Positions 24,039 through 34,293 of a DNA stretch of 60,376 bases are shown here, piece after piece. A model generated the notes under the pieces. That model made no database searches and was not told where the DNA came from. It saw only the letters and a list, made by a program, of their open reading frames with translations. This stretch comes from Pluralibacter sp. (GTDB taxonomy: Bacteria; Pseudomonadota; Gammaproteobacteria; Enterobacterales; Enterobacteriaceae): assembly GCF_019237635.1 (NCBI RefSeq), contig NZ_JAFAGS010000188.1, forward strand, positions 1 through 60,376, written 5' to 3'. The first letter of the stretch is position 1; every line of letters starts with the position of its first letter. A program made the position numbers and the translations under genes.

Positions 24039-26021
24039 TTAGAACATTGACCTTTCGAATGCGCACACTCCGTGCGCGGGTCCATGCCAGACAGCCATAA
24101 TGACCGGATTATCCTCTCCGGCGAATGGGGGAATGGCGCGCCAGTTCCCCGTGGGTAACACAATATCTGCAACCTCTGAGGACGCGTTGACGGTAATAAG
24201 CCAGCGCTGCGCAAGCAGGATCTGCATGCGCGGAACGCCGTGCTGCCACTCGTCAGCGCTCAGGGGTTGCGCATCCTTATTGAGCCAACAAACGCTGCCG
24301 TCACCCTCCTGCCACCAGCGATCGCCGGTCAACGCCGGGATCTTCTGGCGCAGGTGAATCAACGCCGCAGTAAATGTGGTGAGTCCAGCATTCGCCTGCT
24401 CCCAGTCAAGCCAGGTTAAGGCGTTGTCCTGACAGTAGGCATTATTGTTGCCACGCTGGCTGTGCCCATGTTCATCACCGGCCAATAGCATCGGCGTCCC
24501 TTGCGAGAGCAGCAGTGTCGCCATTAGCGCATGGAGGCTGGCCCGACGCCGTTCTATCACATCGAGACTACCGCCTAATCCTTCTATACCATGGTTATTA
24601 CTATGGTTATTGTTAGTACCGTCGCGGTTCTCTTCTCCGTTTGCCTCATTGTGTTTCTGGTTGAAACAAACGCAGTCACGCAGGGTAAAACCGTCGTGCG
24701 CCGTAATCAGATTAATCGACGCCGAAGGCGACCGCCCATTGCGTTGAAACACATCGCTTGAGGCGGCAAAGCGCTGGGCAAAATCGCCAAGCGAAAGCGA
24801 CTGCTGCAGCCAAAAGCGCCGCATGCTGTCGCGAAAATGGTCGTTCCACTCGGCAAAAAACGGCGGAAAATTGCCCACCTGGTAGCCGCCGGGGCCAATG
24901 TCCCAGGGTTCGGCAATCAGTTTGACCGCCGATAACACCGGGTCGCGCCGGATGGCCTCAAACAGCGGCGCATCCTGGCGAAATTCCGGCGTACGCCCCA
25001 TCACCGAGGCCAGGTCAAAGCGAAAACCGTCGACGTGGCATTCGTCCACCCAAAAACGCAGGCACTGGCGGGCATACTCCACCACGTCAGGCGCGCTCAG
25101 GTTGAGGGTATTACCGCAGCCGGTCCAGTTGTGGTAATCGCCGTCTTCCCTTATCCAATAATAGCTACGGTTATCAATTCCACGCAGGGAGAAGGTCGGC
25201 CCTTCCAGATCGCTTTCCGCACTGTGATTAAGCACCACGTCGAGGATCACCTCGATCCCCGCCTTGTGCAGCGCCTTAACCGCATCGCGAAACTCGGTGA
25301 GCGCGGATGCCGCCGTCGTCGCATAACGGGGATCGAGCGCAAATATCGCCAGCGGGTTATAGCCCCAGTAGTTGGACAGCCCCAGCCGTTGCAGGCGCGG
25401 TTCGCTGACAAAATGGGCGACCGGCATCAGCTCAAGCGCAGTAATGCCCAGCTGTTTAAAGTAGCTGAGCATTTGCGGATGGGCGAGCGCCTGCCAAGTG
25501 CCGCGAATCTCGCGCGGAATACCGGGATGCTGAATGGTCAGCCCCTTCACATGCGCTTCATACAGCACCGTGTTGCCCCACGGCGTACGGGGCGCGGTAT
25601 CACCGCCCCAGTCGTAGTGCAAATCCACCACCACCGCCTTCGGCGCCACCGCGGCGCTGTCTCGATGGTCAGGCTCATCGAAACCGCCGTGCAGGCGCGG
25701 CTCATCCTTGAGCTCCCCCGCGACGCGATGGGCGCACGGGTCGAGCAGCAGCTTTGCCGGGTTAAAGCGGTGCCCCTGCGCAGGCTCCCACGGCCCGTGG
25801 ACGCGATAGCCGTAGTGCAGACCGGGGCGCGCCGCCGGCAGGTAGCCGTGCCAGACATTGCCGGTACGGGACGGCAAATCCTCACGATGCTCATTGCCGT
25901 CCTGGTCAAACACACAGAGTTCCACCCGCTGCGCGTGGGCGGAAAACAGCGTGAAGTTCACGCCGTTGCCGTCGTAACGCGCGCCTAACGGCGCTGGTGT
26001 TCCCGCCGTGAGTTTTTTCAT
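24039..26021 (-). CDS. glgX: Glycogen debranching enzyme
   Basis: 660 residues, slightly longer than E. coli GlgX (657). An N-terminal CBM48-like domain is followed by a GH13 barrel with [26 protein letters not shown] (nucleophile Asp), LIAEPWDIG (acid/base Glu) and [11 protein letters not shown]. It removes short limit-dextrin branches left by GlgP. The ATG at 26021 overlaps the glgB stop by four bases (ATGA), so glgX is translationally coupled to glgB. Confidence 0.96.
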   Translation of the reverse strand: MKKLTAGTPAPLGARYDGNGVNFTLFSAHAQRVELCVFDQDGNEHREDLPSRTGNVWHGYLPAARPGLHYGYRVHGPWEPAQGHRFNPAKLLLDPCAHRVAGELKDEPRLHGGFDEPDHRDSAAVAPKAVVVDLHYDWGGDTAPRTPWGNTVLYEAHVKGLTIQHPGIPREIRGTWQALAHPQMLSYFKQLGITALELMPVAHFVSEPRLQRLGLSNYWGYNPLAIFALDPRYATTAASALTEFRDAVKALHKAGIEVILDVVLNHSAESDLEGPTFSLRGIDNRSYYWIREDGDYHNWTGCGNTLNLSAPDVVEYARQCLRFWVDECHVDGFRFDLASVMGRTPEFRQDAPLFEAIRRDPVLSAVKLIAEPWDIGPGGYQVGNFPPFFAEWNDHFRDSMRRFWLQQSLSLGDFAQRFAASSDVFQRNGRSPSASINLITAHDGFTLRDCVCFNQKHNEANGEENRDGTNNNHSNNHGIEGLGGSLDVIERRRASLHALMATLLLSQGTPMLLAGDEHGHSQRGNNNAYCQDNALTWLDWEQANAGLTTFTAALIHLRQKIPALTGDRWWQEGDGSVCWLNKDAQPLSADEWQHGVPRMQILLAQRWLITVNASSEVADIVLPTGNWRAIPPFAGEDNPVIMAVWHGPAHGVCAFERSMF

Positions 26022-28204
26022 TCCCCCTCCCGCACCAGCCACAGGGTGGACAGCGGCGGCAGCGTAAGCGACAGCGAATGCTGCCGACCGTGGCTCGCTA
26101 TCTCGTCGCTTTGCACCGCGCCGCCGTTACCGGCGTTGCTGCCGTGGTAGTGCGTCGAATCGGTGTTCATCTCTTCGCGCCAGCGGCCCGGCTGGTTAAT
26201 GCCGAGGCGGTAATGGTGACGCGGCACCGGCGTAAAGTTGCTGATGACGATGATCTCGTTGCCCTGGCGGTCGCGACGCACAAACGCCAGTACCGAACGC
26301 TCGTTGTCATCCACCACCAGCCACTCAAAGCCGTAAGACTCGAAATCCAGCTCGTGCAGCGCTTTATGGTGACGGTAGGTATGGTTGAGATCGCGCACCA
26401 GACGCTGCACGCCGTGGTGCCAGTTGTCCCCACCCTCCAGCAGATGCCAGTCAAGGCTGCTGTCATGGTTCCACTCGCGCCCCTGGGCGAATTCGTTGCC
26501 CATAAACAGAAGCTTTTTACCCGGGAAGGCGAACATCCAGCCGTAGTAGGCGCGCAGGTTAGCGAACTTTTGCCACGCATCGCCCGGCATCCGGTCGAGA
26601 ATCGATTTTTTACCGTGCACCACTTCGTCGTGCGACAGCGGCAGGATGAAGTTCTCGGTGTAGTTGTACAGCATGCCGAAGGTGAGCTTGTCGTGGTGAT
26701 ACTGACGGTGTACCGGGTCGAGCTTCATGTAGTCGAGCGTGTCGTGCATCCAGCCCATGTTCCACTTAAACCAGAAGCCGAGGCCGCCCATCGACGCCGG
26801 GCGAGAGACACCGGCAAAGTCGGTCGACTCTTCCGCCATGCTCACCGCGCCCGGCACCTGCTCGCCAAGGATGCGGTTGGTGCTGCGCAGAAACTCGATA
26901 GCTTCCAGGTTTTCGCGCCCGCCGTGTTCGTTCGGGATCCACTCTCCCTCTTTACGGCTGTAGTCACGGTAGATCATCGACGCCACCGCATCCACGCGCA
27001 GGGCGTCGATGCCAAAACGCTCGATCCAGTACAGCGCGTTGCCCACCAGATAGTTGGCGACTTCGCGGCGACCGTAGTTGTAGATAAGCGTATTCCAGTC
27101 CTGGTGGTAGCCCTCGCGCGGGTCACTGTGTTCGTAAAGCTCAGTACCGTCAAAACGCGCCAGGCCAAAATCATCGGACGGGAAATGCCCCGGCACCCAG
27201 TCAAGAATCACGTTAAGCCCGGCGGCGTGCGCGGCGTTGATGAAGTAGCGGAAGTCGTCGCGGGTGCCGAAGCGGCGCGTCGGCGCGTATAACCCGGTGG
27301 GCTGATAGCCCCAGCTGCCGTCGAACGGGTGTTCGTTAACCGGCATTAGCTCCAGGTGGGTAAAGCCCATCCACTTCGCGTAAGGCACCAGTTGATCCGC
27401 CAACTCGCGGTAGCTCAGCCAGAAGTTGTTATCGGTATGGCGACGCCAGGAACCGAGATGCACCTCGTAAATGGAAATCGGCGCATCAAACTGGTTGGCT
27501 TTGCGGCGCGACTCCGGCTGTTCGACCTTCTCCGGCAGCCCGCAGATAAGCGACGCGGTTTCGGGGCGCATTTGCGCTTCAAAAGCGTACGGGTCGGCTT
27601 TAATACGCAACTTGCCGTGCGCATCGATCATTTCAAACTTATACAGCTGACCGTGCTGCGCGCCGGGGATAAACAGCTCCCAGATGCCGGACTCCGCACG
27701 CAGACGCATCGGGTGGCGGCGACCGTCCCAGTAGTTGAACTGGCCAACCACAGAGACCCGGCGGGCATTCGGCGCCCAGACGGAGAAACGGGTGCCGGTC
27801 ACGCCGTCCATGGTATCCGCATGCGCCCCCAGCGTTTCATAGGGTCGCAAGTGCGTGCCTTCCGACAGCAGCCACGTGTCCATCTCCTGCAACAGCGGGC
27901 CAAAGCTATACGGGTCGTCAATCAGGTTCTGCTGACCATGCCACATCACGGCCAGTTGGTAGCGGAAGGGGTTTTTACGTCGCGGCAGCACGCCGCAGAA
28001 AAATCCTCGCGAATCAAGGCACTCCAGATTGCCCACTTTCCGTCCGGTTTTCAGTTCAATGACCCACACGTCGGTGGCATCAGGTAAGAGTGCGCGGACT
28101 TCCAGTCCAGCGTCGGTACAATGCATGCCAAGCACGGAGAATGGGTCCGCAAAGTGGCCAGCAATGAGGGCATTAATCACGTCTCTATCAATACGATCGG
28201 ACAT
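26018..28204 (-). CDS. glgB: 1,4-alpha-glucan branching enzyme
   Basis: 728 residues as in E. coli GlgB; start 28204 gives MSDRIDRDV, while the ORF could extend three codons upstream. It has two N-terminal beta domains (N and CBM48), a GH13 barrel with [21 protein letters not shown] (nucleophile Asp), MAEESTDF (Glu) and [12 protein letters not shown], and a C-terminal beta domain. It makes alpha-1,6 branches in glycogen. It is the first gene of glgBXCAP. The 250 bases upstream hold its promoter region and the asd terminator. Confidence 0.97.
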   Translation of the reverse strand: MSDRIDRDVINALIAGHFADPFSVLGMHCTDAGLEVRALLPDATDVWVIELKTGRKVGNLECLDSRGFFCGVLPRRKNPFRYQLAVMWHGQQNLIDDPYSFGPLLQEMDTWLLSEGTHLRPYETLGAHADTMDGVTGTRFSVWAPNARRVSVVGQFNYWDGRRHPMRLRAESGIWELFIPGAQHGQLYKFEMIDAHGKLRIKADPYAFEAQMRPETASLICGLPEKVEQPESRRKANQFDAPISIYEVHLGSWRRHTDNNFWLSYRELADQLVPYAKWMGFTHLELMPVNEHPFDGSWGYQPTGLYAPTRRFGTRDDFRYFINAAHAAGLNVILDWVPGHFPSDDFGLARFDGTELYEHSDPREGYHQDWNTLIYNYGRREVANYLVGNALYWIERFGIDALRVDAVASMIYRDYSRKEGEWIPNEHGGRENLEAIEFLRSTNRILGEQVPGAVSMAEESTDFAGVSRPASMGGLGFWFKWNMGWMHDTLDYMKLDPVHRQYHHDKLTFGMLYNYTENFILPLSHDEVVHGKKSILDRMPGDAWQKFANLRAYYGWMFAFPGKKLLFMGNEFAQGREWNHDSSLDWHLLEGGDNWHHGVQRLVRDLNHTYRHHKALHELDFESYGFEWLVVDDNERSVLAFVRRDRQGNEIIVISNFTPVPRHHYRLGINQPGRWREEMNTDSTHYHGSNAGNGGAVQSDEIASHGRQHSLSLTLPPLSTLWLVREGE

Positions 28205-28414
28205 GTTCATCATCCTGTTTTATGTGTCGCCACATTCCTGTTCCTACGGCGACATTTTTTTTGACCTGACGGTGCAACACATTGCACTGCTTCTGCACCA
28301 TCCCACCTTCAGGGAAAATACTCCCTTAAAGCATAGCCAAGACGCTATCTGACTCCTGGTAAAAATTTAGGCATACGTATTTACTCCTTGTACTACGTAT
28401 AAAGTTGCAGGCAT

Positions 28415-28443
28415 AAAAAAGGGGTGACATCGCACCCCTTTTT
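28415..28443 (-). terminator. asd terminator
   Basis: AAAAAAGGGGTG-acatcg-CACCCCTTTTT is a symmetrical hairpin with T tracts on both strands. It lies just after the asd stop (minus strand) and upstream of glgB, isolating the two units. Confidence 0.88.
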
Positions 28444-28454
28444 ACAGTTTTCTT

Positions 28455-29561
28455 TTACGCGAGCTGCCGCAGTATGCGGCGCAGCGGCTCGGCGGCGCCC
28501 CACAGCAGCTGGTCGCCGACCGTAAAGGCGGACAAATACTCCGGCCCCATATTCAGCTTACGCAGACGACCCACTGGCGTCGTCAGCGTGCCGGTCACCG
28601 CCGCCGGTGTCAGCTCACGCAGGGTGATATCGCGATCGTTAGGCACGACTTTCGCCCACGGGTTATGCGCCGCCAGCAGTTCTTCCACCGTCGGAATCGA
28701 CACATCTTTTTTCAGTTTGAGGGTAAACGCCTGGCTGTGGCAGCGCAGCGCGCCGATGCGAACACACAGGCCATCCACCGGGATGGTTTTCTGGGTGCCG
28801 AGAATTTTGTTGGTCTCCGCCTGGCCCTTCCACTCTTCGCGGCTCTGACCGTTGTCGAGCTGCTTGTCGATCCACGGGATCAGACTGCCAGCCAGCGGTA
28901 CGCCGAAATTATCGGTCGGCAGGTTGCCGCTGCGGGTAAGCTGCGTCACTTTGCGTTCGATATCCAGAATCGCCGATGCCGGGTTCGCCAGCTCGTCCGC
29001 CACGTAGTGATGCAACTGGCCCATCTGGGTCAGCAGTTCACGCATGTGGCGCGCGCCGCCGCCGGACGCCGCCTGGTAGGTCGCCACAGAGACCCACTCC
29101 ACCAGGTCCTGAGCAAACAGACCGCCGAGGGACATCAGCATCAGGCTGACAGTGCAGTTGCCGCCAACGAAGGTTTTGATGCCGTTGTTTAAACCGTCGG
29201 TAATCACGTGCTGGTTTACCGGGTCAAGAATGATAATGGCGTCATCTTTCATGCGAAGCGAAGACGCAGCGTCAATCCAGTATCCCTGCCATCCGCTTTC
29301 ACGCAGTTTTGGATAAACGTCGTTGGTATAATCGCCGCCCTGGCAGGTGACAATAATGTCGAGCGCCTTCAGCGCGTCAAGATCGAAGGCATCCTGAAGC
29401 GTTCCACCGGTCGTTGCGCCAAACGCAGGCGCAGCCTGACCATGCTGAGATGTGGAAAAGAAGACCGGGCGGATAGCGTCGAAGTCGCGCTCTTCGACCA
29501 TGCGTTGCATGAGTACGGAGCCGACCATTCCGCGCCAACCGATAAAACCAACATTTTTCAT
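28455..29561 (-). CDS. asd: Aspartate-semialdehyde dehydrogenase
   Basis: 368 residues (E. coli 367). The NADP-binding start [17 protein letters not shown] is at residues 5-21, catalytic Cys136 is in VGGNCTVSL, and the substrate-binding blocks [13 protein letters not shown] and [14 protein letters not shown] follow. It reduces aspartyl phosphate to aspartate semialdehyde for lysine, diaminopimelate, threonine and methionine, so it is normally essential for the cell wall. AGGA lies 9 bases before the ATG. Confidence 0.97.
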   Translation of the reverse strand: MKNVGFIGWRGMVGSVLMQRMVEERDFDAIRPVFFSTSQHGQAAPAFGATTGGTLQDAFDLDALKALDIIVTCQGGDYTNDVYPKLRESGWQGYWIDAASSLRMKDDAIIILDPVNQHVITDGLNNGIKTFVGGNCTVSLMLMSLGGLFAQDLVEWVSVATYQAASGGGARHMRELLTQMGQLHHYVADELANPASAILDIERKVTQLTRSGNLPTDNFGVPLAGSLIPWIDKQLDNGQSREEWKGQAETNKILGTQKTIPVDGLCVRIGALRCHSQAFTLKLKKDVSIPTVEELLAAHNPWAKVVPNDRDITLRELTPAAVTGTLTTPVGRLRKLNMGPEYLSAFTVGDQLLWGAAEPLRRILRQLA

Positions 29562-29884
29562 AGCGTGTTTTCCTGCAGAGATGTGTGCTGTGTTCTGAAC
29601 CCGTAAATTCAGATTGATACTGGGACATCCCTCACATTACAAAAAGCTGCCAAAGTCGCAAGTGAAAATAATCAATGATGCCTAACCATTAAGTAAAGCA
29701 ACTTATTTATATTTCAGTTATGCACAACTGGCAGGGTGAAAATCCAGGCAATTATCAGGGAAATAGCAAGCGGAGGGAACGCCTTTCCACGGCCGGGCAA
29801 CAGCCGCGAATTGCCCGCCGGTGACGAGCAAAGCGTATGCTATTAGGGTTGCCTGATGGCGCTGCGCTTATCAGGCAAATGCAC
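29562..29884. other. asd upstream / gntK downstream gap, no gene
   Basis: This 323-base gap separates asd from gntK. It contains the asd promoter region (AT-rich, 29562-29760), an imperfect GC-rich palindrome at about 29787-29820 and a REP-like unit at 29848-29879. E. coli has yhgN and gntU in this interval; I find no recognisable remnant of either, by eye. Confidence 0.7.
29848..29879. repeat. REP-like palindromic unit after gntK
   Basis: TTGCCTGATGGCGCTGCGCT then TATCAGGCAA is a classic enterobacterial REP (PU) pattern: imperfect palindrome with a GCCTGATGGCGCT arm. It lies directly after gntK and may protect the transcript 3' end. Confidence 0.75.
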
Positions 29885-30418
29885 TCACTCCTGGCAATCT
29901 TTGTTGATAAACGTAATCGCGCTGGCAACGACGCCGTCCAGCGACTGATCGATATCGACAATCAGCACATCTTTCTCGTCCGCGCCCGGTTCCTGCAGCG
30001 TTTCAAACTGAGTCACCAGCATCTGCGTTTTGAAAAAGTGGCCTTTACGCGCCTTCAGACGGCTTTCAATCACCGAGAAATCGCCTTTAAGGTAGATAAA
30101 CGAGAGGTTGGGATTCCCTTCGCGCAGGATGTCGCGATAGGATTTTTTCAGTGCGGAGCAAACGATAATCGACACCTTGTTGGTGCGCTGCATGGCAAAG
30201 GCAGCATCGTTCAGCGCCTGCAGCCACGGCTTGCGATCGTCGTCATTCAGCGGTTCGCCGGAGGACATTTTGGCGATATTACAGCGTGGGTGAAGGAAGT
30301 CGCCATCAAGAAACGCGGCATTCAATTGATGCGCCACTTCGCTTGCAACAGCAGATTTACCGCTGCCGGATACGCCCATCAGGACATAAACGTGGTGATC
30401 ATGGTTAGTCGTGCTCAA
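29885..30418 (-). CDS. gntK: Gluconokinase (thermoresistant type)
   Basis: 177 residues. The P-loop MGVSGSGKSAVASE is near residue 14 and the body matches E. coli GntK (DGDFLHPRCNIAKM, GHFFKTQMLVTQFETL). It phosphorylates gluconate to 6-phosphogluconate. The start is TTG (30418), chosen because it gives the family N-terminus MSTTNHDHH and follows GAGGGG at good spacing. Two overlapping GntR operators sit just upstream. In E. coli gntU follows in the operon; here it is missing and a REP unit follows instead. Confidence 0.94.
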   Translation of the reverse strand: MSTTNHDHHVYVLMGVSGSGKSAVASEVAHQLNAAFLDGDFLHPRCNIAKMSSGEPLNDDDRKPWLQALNDAAFAMQRTNKVSIIVCSALKKSYRDILREGNPNLSFIYLKGDFSVIESRLKARKGHFFKTQMLVTQFETLQEPGADEKDVLIVDIDQSLDGVVASAITFINKDCQE

Positions 30419-30436
30419 AGCAGGCCCCTCAGTAAA

Positions 30437-30465
30437 TTGTTACGGGTAACAGTTATCGGTAACAT
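30437..30465 (-). promoter_or_regulatory. Overlapping GntR operators upstream of gntK
   Basis: TTGTTACGGGTAACAG (30437-30452) and CAGTTATCGGTAACAT (30450-30465) both fit the GntR consensus ATGTTACNNGTAACAT and share three bases. The pair lies 20-50 bases before the TTG of gntK and between gntK and gntR, consistent with gluconate induction of gntK. Confidence 0.8.
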
Positions 30466-30544
30466 TGTCCTGCCGGGACTATTGAGAAGCAATATCCAAA
30501 CGCGTATGAAATGAATATGTGTGATCTACTTCAAACTTGTCTGA

Positions 30545-31540
30545 CTAAATAGATCCGCCTGGTGACAAGGTGAAACCTAAATCTAACATTTGCGGCGTAA
30601 CGGTTTCACCACGAATGCGCGCCAGCAGTCGCTCTGCGCCAATGCGGCCCATCCGCTCGCGCGGCGTCAGCACGCTGGCAAGCCGCGGTTCCATCACCTG
30701 ACCAATATCGTGACCGTGGAAACCGGCGATCGCCATATCGTCAGGAATTCTCAGCCCCAAACGCTGGCATTCAAACGCCGCCCCGACAGCCAGGTCATCG
30801 TTGGTGCAAAAGATACCGTCAAGCTGGGGGTACTCCCGCCGCGCCTGGCGCATCAGTTCAATCCCCGCGGAGTAAGAAGAGGATTGCTCCACCATCACGC
30901 TATAGGGCACCAGACCTGAATCATGCATCGCTTGCTCATAGCCCTGCTGTTTCATGATAGTACGTTCATCGAGACGCGCGCCCAGGTAGGCGATATGACG
31001 ATGCCCGCGGGCGATGATGGCGGCGGTCATCTGCCTTGCTGCTTCAAAGTTATCGAAGCCAACGGCAATATCAAGACACGGCGATCGGCTGTCCATCAGC
31101 TCCACCACCGGGATCCCCGCCACCTCAATCATTTTGCGGGTGCGGGCGGTATGGGTACGTTCCGACAGGATAAGCCCGTCGATGTTCCACGACAGCATCG
31201 ACTCCAGCCGGTCCTCTTCCATTTCCGGCTTATAGCCGTAGTGGGCCAGCATCGCCTGGTAGCCGTACGCATCGGTCACGCTTTCGATGCCCTTAAGCAC
31301 CTCGGCGAATACCTGGTTGGTGAGCGAGGGAAGCAGAACGCCAATCGCGCGGCTGGTGGCGTTGGAGAGAATATCCGGCGCGCGGTTGGGGATATAACCC
31401 AGTTCATCAAGGGCGGCGGCAATTTTGCCACGCAGTGCCACGGAAACCTGCTCCGGGTTACGTAAGAACCGGCTGACCGTCATTTTGGTCACGCCGACGC
31501 GATCGGCCACATCCTGAAGTACGGGTCTTTTCTTTTTCAT
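30545..31540 (-). CDS. gntR: GntR, gluconate utilisation repressor (LacI family)
   Basis: 331 residues, equal in length to E. coli GntR and almost identical. The N-terminal LacI helix-turn-helix (VLQDVADRVGVTKMTVSRFL) is followed by a periplasmic-binding-protein-like sensor domain. It binds the operators at gntT and gntK and releases them with gluconate. It lies upstream of gntK with its own start and a separate operator-bearing gap, so it is probably expressed independently. Confidence 0.96.
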   Translation of the reverse strand: MKKKRPVLQDVADRVGVTKMTVSRFLRNPEQVSVALRGKIAAALDELGYIPNRAPDILSNATSRAIGVLLPSLTNQVFAEVLKGIESVTDAYGYQAMLAHYGYKPEMEEDRLESMLSWNIDGLILSERTHTARTRKMIEVAGIPVVELMDSRSPCLDIAVGFDNFEAARQMTAAIIARGHRHIAYLGARLDERTIMKQQGYEQAMHDSGLVPYSVMVEQSSSYSAGIELMRQARREYPQLDGIFCTNDDLAVGAAFECQRLGLRIPDDMAIAGFHGHDIGQVMEPRLASVLTPRERMGRIGAERLLARIRGETVTPQMLDLGFTLSPGGSI

Positions 31541-31592
31541 CGTCCTGACTGTGATAAACGGGGAGACATTGGCTCAGTTTATCACGGACGAC

Positions 31593-31627
31593 GCCTAACC
31601 TTCCCCTGTGAAAAAGGAAGGTTAGGC
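31593..31627. terminator. Perfect hairpin between yhhW and gntR
   Basis: GCCTAACCTTCC and GGAAGGTTAGGC are perfect 12-base arms with an 11-base loop, placed after yhhW (minus). No strong U tract follows on the minus strand, so it is a terminator-like or processing hairpin. Confidence 0.55.
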
Positions 31628-31643
31628 ATTTATTTATGGATAA

Positions 31644-32339
31644 TCAGACCGGCGGCAGGTCAAACAGCAGAATTTCGCTATCGCTGTCGGCATGCACCGA
31701 AATCGCCTGCTCGTCCCAAATCGCCAGGCCATCGCTGGTGGTCGCTTGGGTGCCGTTGATGGACACGCTGCCTTTCACCACCTGGATCCACACGCGGCGG
31801 TCAGCGGCAATCTGATGCACCGACTGCTCATCTTTCGCCAGCGCCCAGCGGTACAGCGCCATATCCTGGTACACTTTCAGCGAGCCGTCGCGGGCATCCG
31901 GCGAGAGCACCAGCTGTTTGCCCTGAGCGGCGTCGAAGCGGCGCTGCTCATAGCGCGGCGTAATGCCGTTTTCTTCCGGCATGATCCAAATCTGGTACAA
32001 ATGCAGACGCTCAGTGTCGCTCGGGTTGTACTCAGAGTGACGAATACCGGTACCGGCGCTCATAATCTGGAACTCACCGGCAGGCACCTGCTCTTTGTTG
32101 CCCATGCTGTCCTGATGTTCTACCGCGCCTTCCAGCACATAGGTCAGAATTTCCATGTCCTTGTGCGGGTGAGTACCGAAGCCCTGGCCTGCCTCGATTA
32201 CGTCATCGTTGATCACGCGCAGCGCGGAGAAGCCCATAAAGTTCGGGTCATAGTAGTTGGCGAAGGAGAAGGTATGCCAGGAGTCCAGCCAACCGTGGTT
32301 CGCATGGCCGCGCTCGTTTGCTTTGCGTAAGTAGATCAT
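31644..32339 (-). CDS. yhhW: Pirin-family quercetin 2,3-dioxygenase
   Basis: 231 residues as in E. coli YhhW. A bicupin pirin fold is expected; the metal-binding His/Glu ligands lie in THPHKDMEILTYVLEG. The E. coli protein has quercetinase activity in vitro, but its natural substrate is unknown. The start 32339 gives the family N-terminus MIYLRKANERG. It lies between gntR and yhhX on the minus strand. Confidence 0.92.
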   Translation of the reverse strand: MIYLRKANERGHANHGWLDSWHTFSFANYYDPNFMGFSALRVINDDVIEAGQGFGTHPHKDMEILTYVLEGAVEHQDSMGNKEQVPAGEFQIMSAGTGIRHSEYNPSDTERLHLYQIWIMPEENGITPRYEQRRFDAAQGKQLVLSPDARDGSLKVYQDMALYRWALAKDEQSVHQIAADRRVWIQVVKGSVSINGTQATTSDGLAIWDEQAISVHADSDSEILLFDLPPV

Positions 32340-32415
32340 GATGTTCACCCCGTGTTCGTTTCGATGGAGGTAGTGTGGACCCGAACCGCCCTGGATGATA
32401 GTGGGTGAAAATTGA

Positions 32416-32452
32416 CTCCTCTGTTCAAAAAATATGAATAAGAACAGAGGAG
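32416..32452 (-). terminator. Terminator-like hairpin after yhhX
   Basis: CTCCTCTGTTC and GAACAGAGGAG are 11-base perfect arms with a 15-base AT-rich loop, 10 bases after the yhhX stop. On the minus strand it is followed by TCAATTTT, a modest U tract. Confidence 0.65.
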
Positions 32453-32461
32453 CTTTCGCCG

Positions 32462-33499
32462 TTACTTTGACAGGTCGATCGTGGCCGGAGACGGCCGATC
32501 GAAACCGCGCTGGAGGATCTCAAGGTTGGTGAGAACTTCAGATTCCTTGACGTAATTTGGCGCGCCGTTAACCAGCGTCTCGTACAGCGCATCGTAGACC
32601 CGGCCATAGTCGCCAGTCTCCGGCGCCATCGCTTCACGCACGCTCACCCCGTCGTCATTCACATACTCAAGCACGCCGACGGAATCGTCCGCTGCAAACT
32701 CCGGCTCGCCCGGCATGATGTTCGCTTTGAGGCTGGTCTCCTGCTGGTCGATACCGTATTTCACAAACGAGCCTTTCGTCCCGTGAACGATAAATTTCGG
32801 GTACTCGATTTTCACCAGATGGCTGGTTTTGACGATGGCCTTCAGGTTGCCGTAGAACAGCTGCGCTTCGAAGGTGTCGTCCGGGTTCGCCTTGTTGCGC
32901 AGGCTGCGGATGTCATAAGTGACGTGATCAGGGCGGCCAAACAGCGAGATGATTTGATCCAGGGTATGCACGCCAAGGCCGTAAAACGCGCCATCCTGCG
33001 GCAGGCCGGGTTTGCTTTCCGCCACCGGGCGGTAATAGTCGAAGTGACTTTCTATTTCGACGATCTCGCCAAGCTTACCGCTCTCAATGGCCTTTTTGGC
33101 GGTCAGGAAGCAAGAGTCAAAGCGGCGGTTCTGATACGGCGTCACCGTCAAACCTTTGCTTTGTGCCAGCTCGAACAGCACTTTCGCTTCGGTGAGCGTC
33201 GGGGTAAACGGTTTCTCAACCAGCACGTTTTTGCCCGCCTCCAGCGCGCGGCGGGCGTAGTCAAAGTGGCTGTCGGCGTGGGTGCAGACAATGACCAGTT
33301 TGACCTGAGGATCGTCCAGCACCTCATACAGGTCGCTGGTGAAGTGGATATGAGAATACTGCGGATGCTGCTCCTCCGGCTTGGCGTGACGGCGGAAGAT
33401 ATGCGCCACATGCCAGCGGTCCTTGCGGTTGAGAACATAGGGAAGATGATAACGGGTGGTGCTTTTACCGAACCCGATAAATGCGCAATGCAGGGTCAT
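32462..33499 (-). CDS. yhhX: Gfo/Idh/MocA-family oxidoreductase
   Basis: 345 residues. An N-terminal NAD(P)-binding Rossmann fold (CAFIGFGKSTTRYHLPYVL) and the EKPFTP block around the catalytic Lys precede a C-terminal alpha/beta domain. It matches E. coli YhhX, whose substrate is unknown. It ends at a terminator-like hairpin and its start faces the ryhB terminator. Confidence 0.9.
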   Translation of the reverse strand: MTLHCAFIGFGKSTTRYHLPYVLNRKDRWHVAHIFRRHAKPEEQHPQYSHIHFTSDLYEVLDDPQVKLVIVCTHADSHFDYARRALEAGKNVLVEKPFTPTLTEAKVLFELAQSKGLTVTPYQNRRFDSCFLTAKKAIESGKLGEIVEIESHFDYYRPVAESKPGLPQDGAFYGLGVHTLDQIISLFGRPDHVTYDIRSLRNKANPDDTFEAQLFYGNLKAIVKTSHLVKIEYPKFIVHGTKGSFVKYGIDQQETSLKANIMPGEPEFAADDSVGVLEYVNDDGVSVREAMAPETGDYGRVYDALYETLVNGAPNYVKESEVLTNLEILQRGFDRPSPATIDLSK

Positions 33500-33551
33500 G
33501 ATTCCGTCCTTTTTCAGGTAGCTGAGGATACCTTAGCGCAAAACCAGACTG

Positions 33552-33647
33552 AAAAAAAAAGCCAGCGCGAGGCTGGCTAAAATAATACTGGAAGCAATGT
33601 GAGCAATGTCGTGCTTTCAGGTTCTCCGGAAAGGTCTCCCTGAATGC
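33552..33647 (-). ncRNA. ryhB: RyhB small RNA
   Basis: The minus strand carries the RyhB core (GAACCTGAAAGCACGACATT then GCTCACATTGCTTCCAGTATT) followed by a terminator stem AGCCAGCctcgcGCTGGCT and nine T. It sits between yhhX and yhhY as in E. coli. The 5' end is estimated from alignment to E. coli RyhB; the first ~25 bases differ there. RyhB with Hfq represses mRNAs of iron-using proteins during iron starvation. A strong Fur box overlaps the promoter. Confidence 0.93.
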
Positions 33648-33649
33648 GA

Positions 33650-33668
33650 GGTAATAATAATCATTATC
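33650..33668 (-). promoter_or_regulatory. Fur box at the ryhB promoter
   Basis: GGTAATAATAATCATTATC matches 17 of 19 positions of the Fur consensus (GATAATGATAATCATTATC). It overlaps the expected -10 and start region of ryhB, explaining iron repression. Confidence 0.88.
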
Positions 33669-33768
33669 ATTCGCACCTGTCTACTCCTTTTTGCAAAAAA
33701 TGTGTATTGACGACATTTCGCTTCTCGGTGATGTTAAAAGGGACAACTAACCGTAAAGGAGATGAGGA

Positions 33769-34257
33769 ATGAGTGACATAGTGATACGCCATGCTGAACC
33801 GAAAGACGTTGACGCGATTCGTCAGATTCACGCCCAGCCAGAGGTGTATCACAACACGCTACAGGTTCCCCATCCCTCCGAGTCGATGTGGCAAGAACGC
33901 CTGACCGACCGCCCGGGTATCAAACAACTGGTAGCCTGCGTGGAGGATATCGTGGTGGGACATCTCACTATCGATGTTAGCCAGCGCCCACGACGCAGCC
34001 ATGTGGCCGATTTTGGCATCTGCGTCGACGCGCAGTGGCATAATCGCGGGGTCGCCAGCGCGCTGATCCGAACGATGATCGACATGTGTGACAACTGGCT
34101 GCGGGTAAACAGAATCGAGCTGACGGTCTTTGCCGATAACGCACCGGCGGTAGCGGTCTACCGCAAGTTCGGCTTTGAAATCGAAGGCACCGGCAAACAA
34201 TTTGCCCTGCGTAACGGCGAGTATGTGGATGCGTACTATATGGCGCGCGTGAAGTAA
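33769..34257 (+). CDS. yhhY: GNAT-family N-acetyltransferase
   Basis: 162 residues with an acetyl-CoA binding pattern WHNRGVASALI near residue 88 and a C-terminal AVAVYRKFGFEIEGTGKQFA. E. coli YhhY (AaaT) acetylates some amino acids such as phenylalanine and methionine. AAAGGAGATGAGG precedes the ATG. It is convergent with ggt; a perfect hairpin lies between them. Confidence 0.92.
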   Translation: MSDIVIRHAEPKDVDAIRQIHAQPEVYHNTLQVPHPSESMWQERLTDRPGIKQLVACVEDIVVGHLTIDVSQRPRRSHVADFGICVDAQWHNRGVASALIRTMIDMCDNWLRVNRIELTVFADNAPAVAVYRKFGFEIEGTGKQFALRNGEYVDAYYMARVK

Positions 34258-34262
34258 AACCT

Positions 34263-34287
34263 GCCCCTCACCGGCCTGGTGAGGGGC
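34263..34287. terminator. Hairpin between convergent yhhY and ggt
   Basis: GCCCCTCACC-ggcct-GGTGAGGGGC has perfect 10-base arms and lies just after yhhY and 7 bases from the ggt stop. There is no clear U tract on either strand. Confidence 0.6.
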
Positions 34288-34293
34288 TCCACG

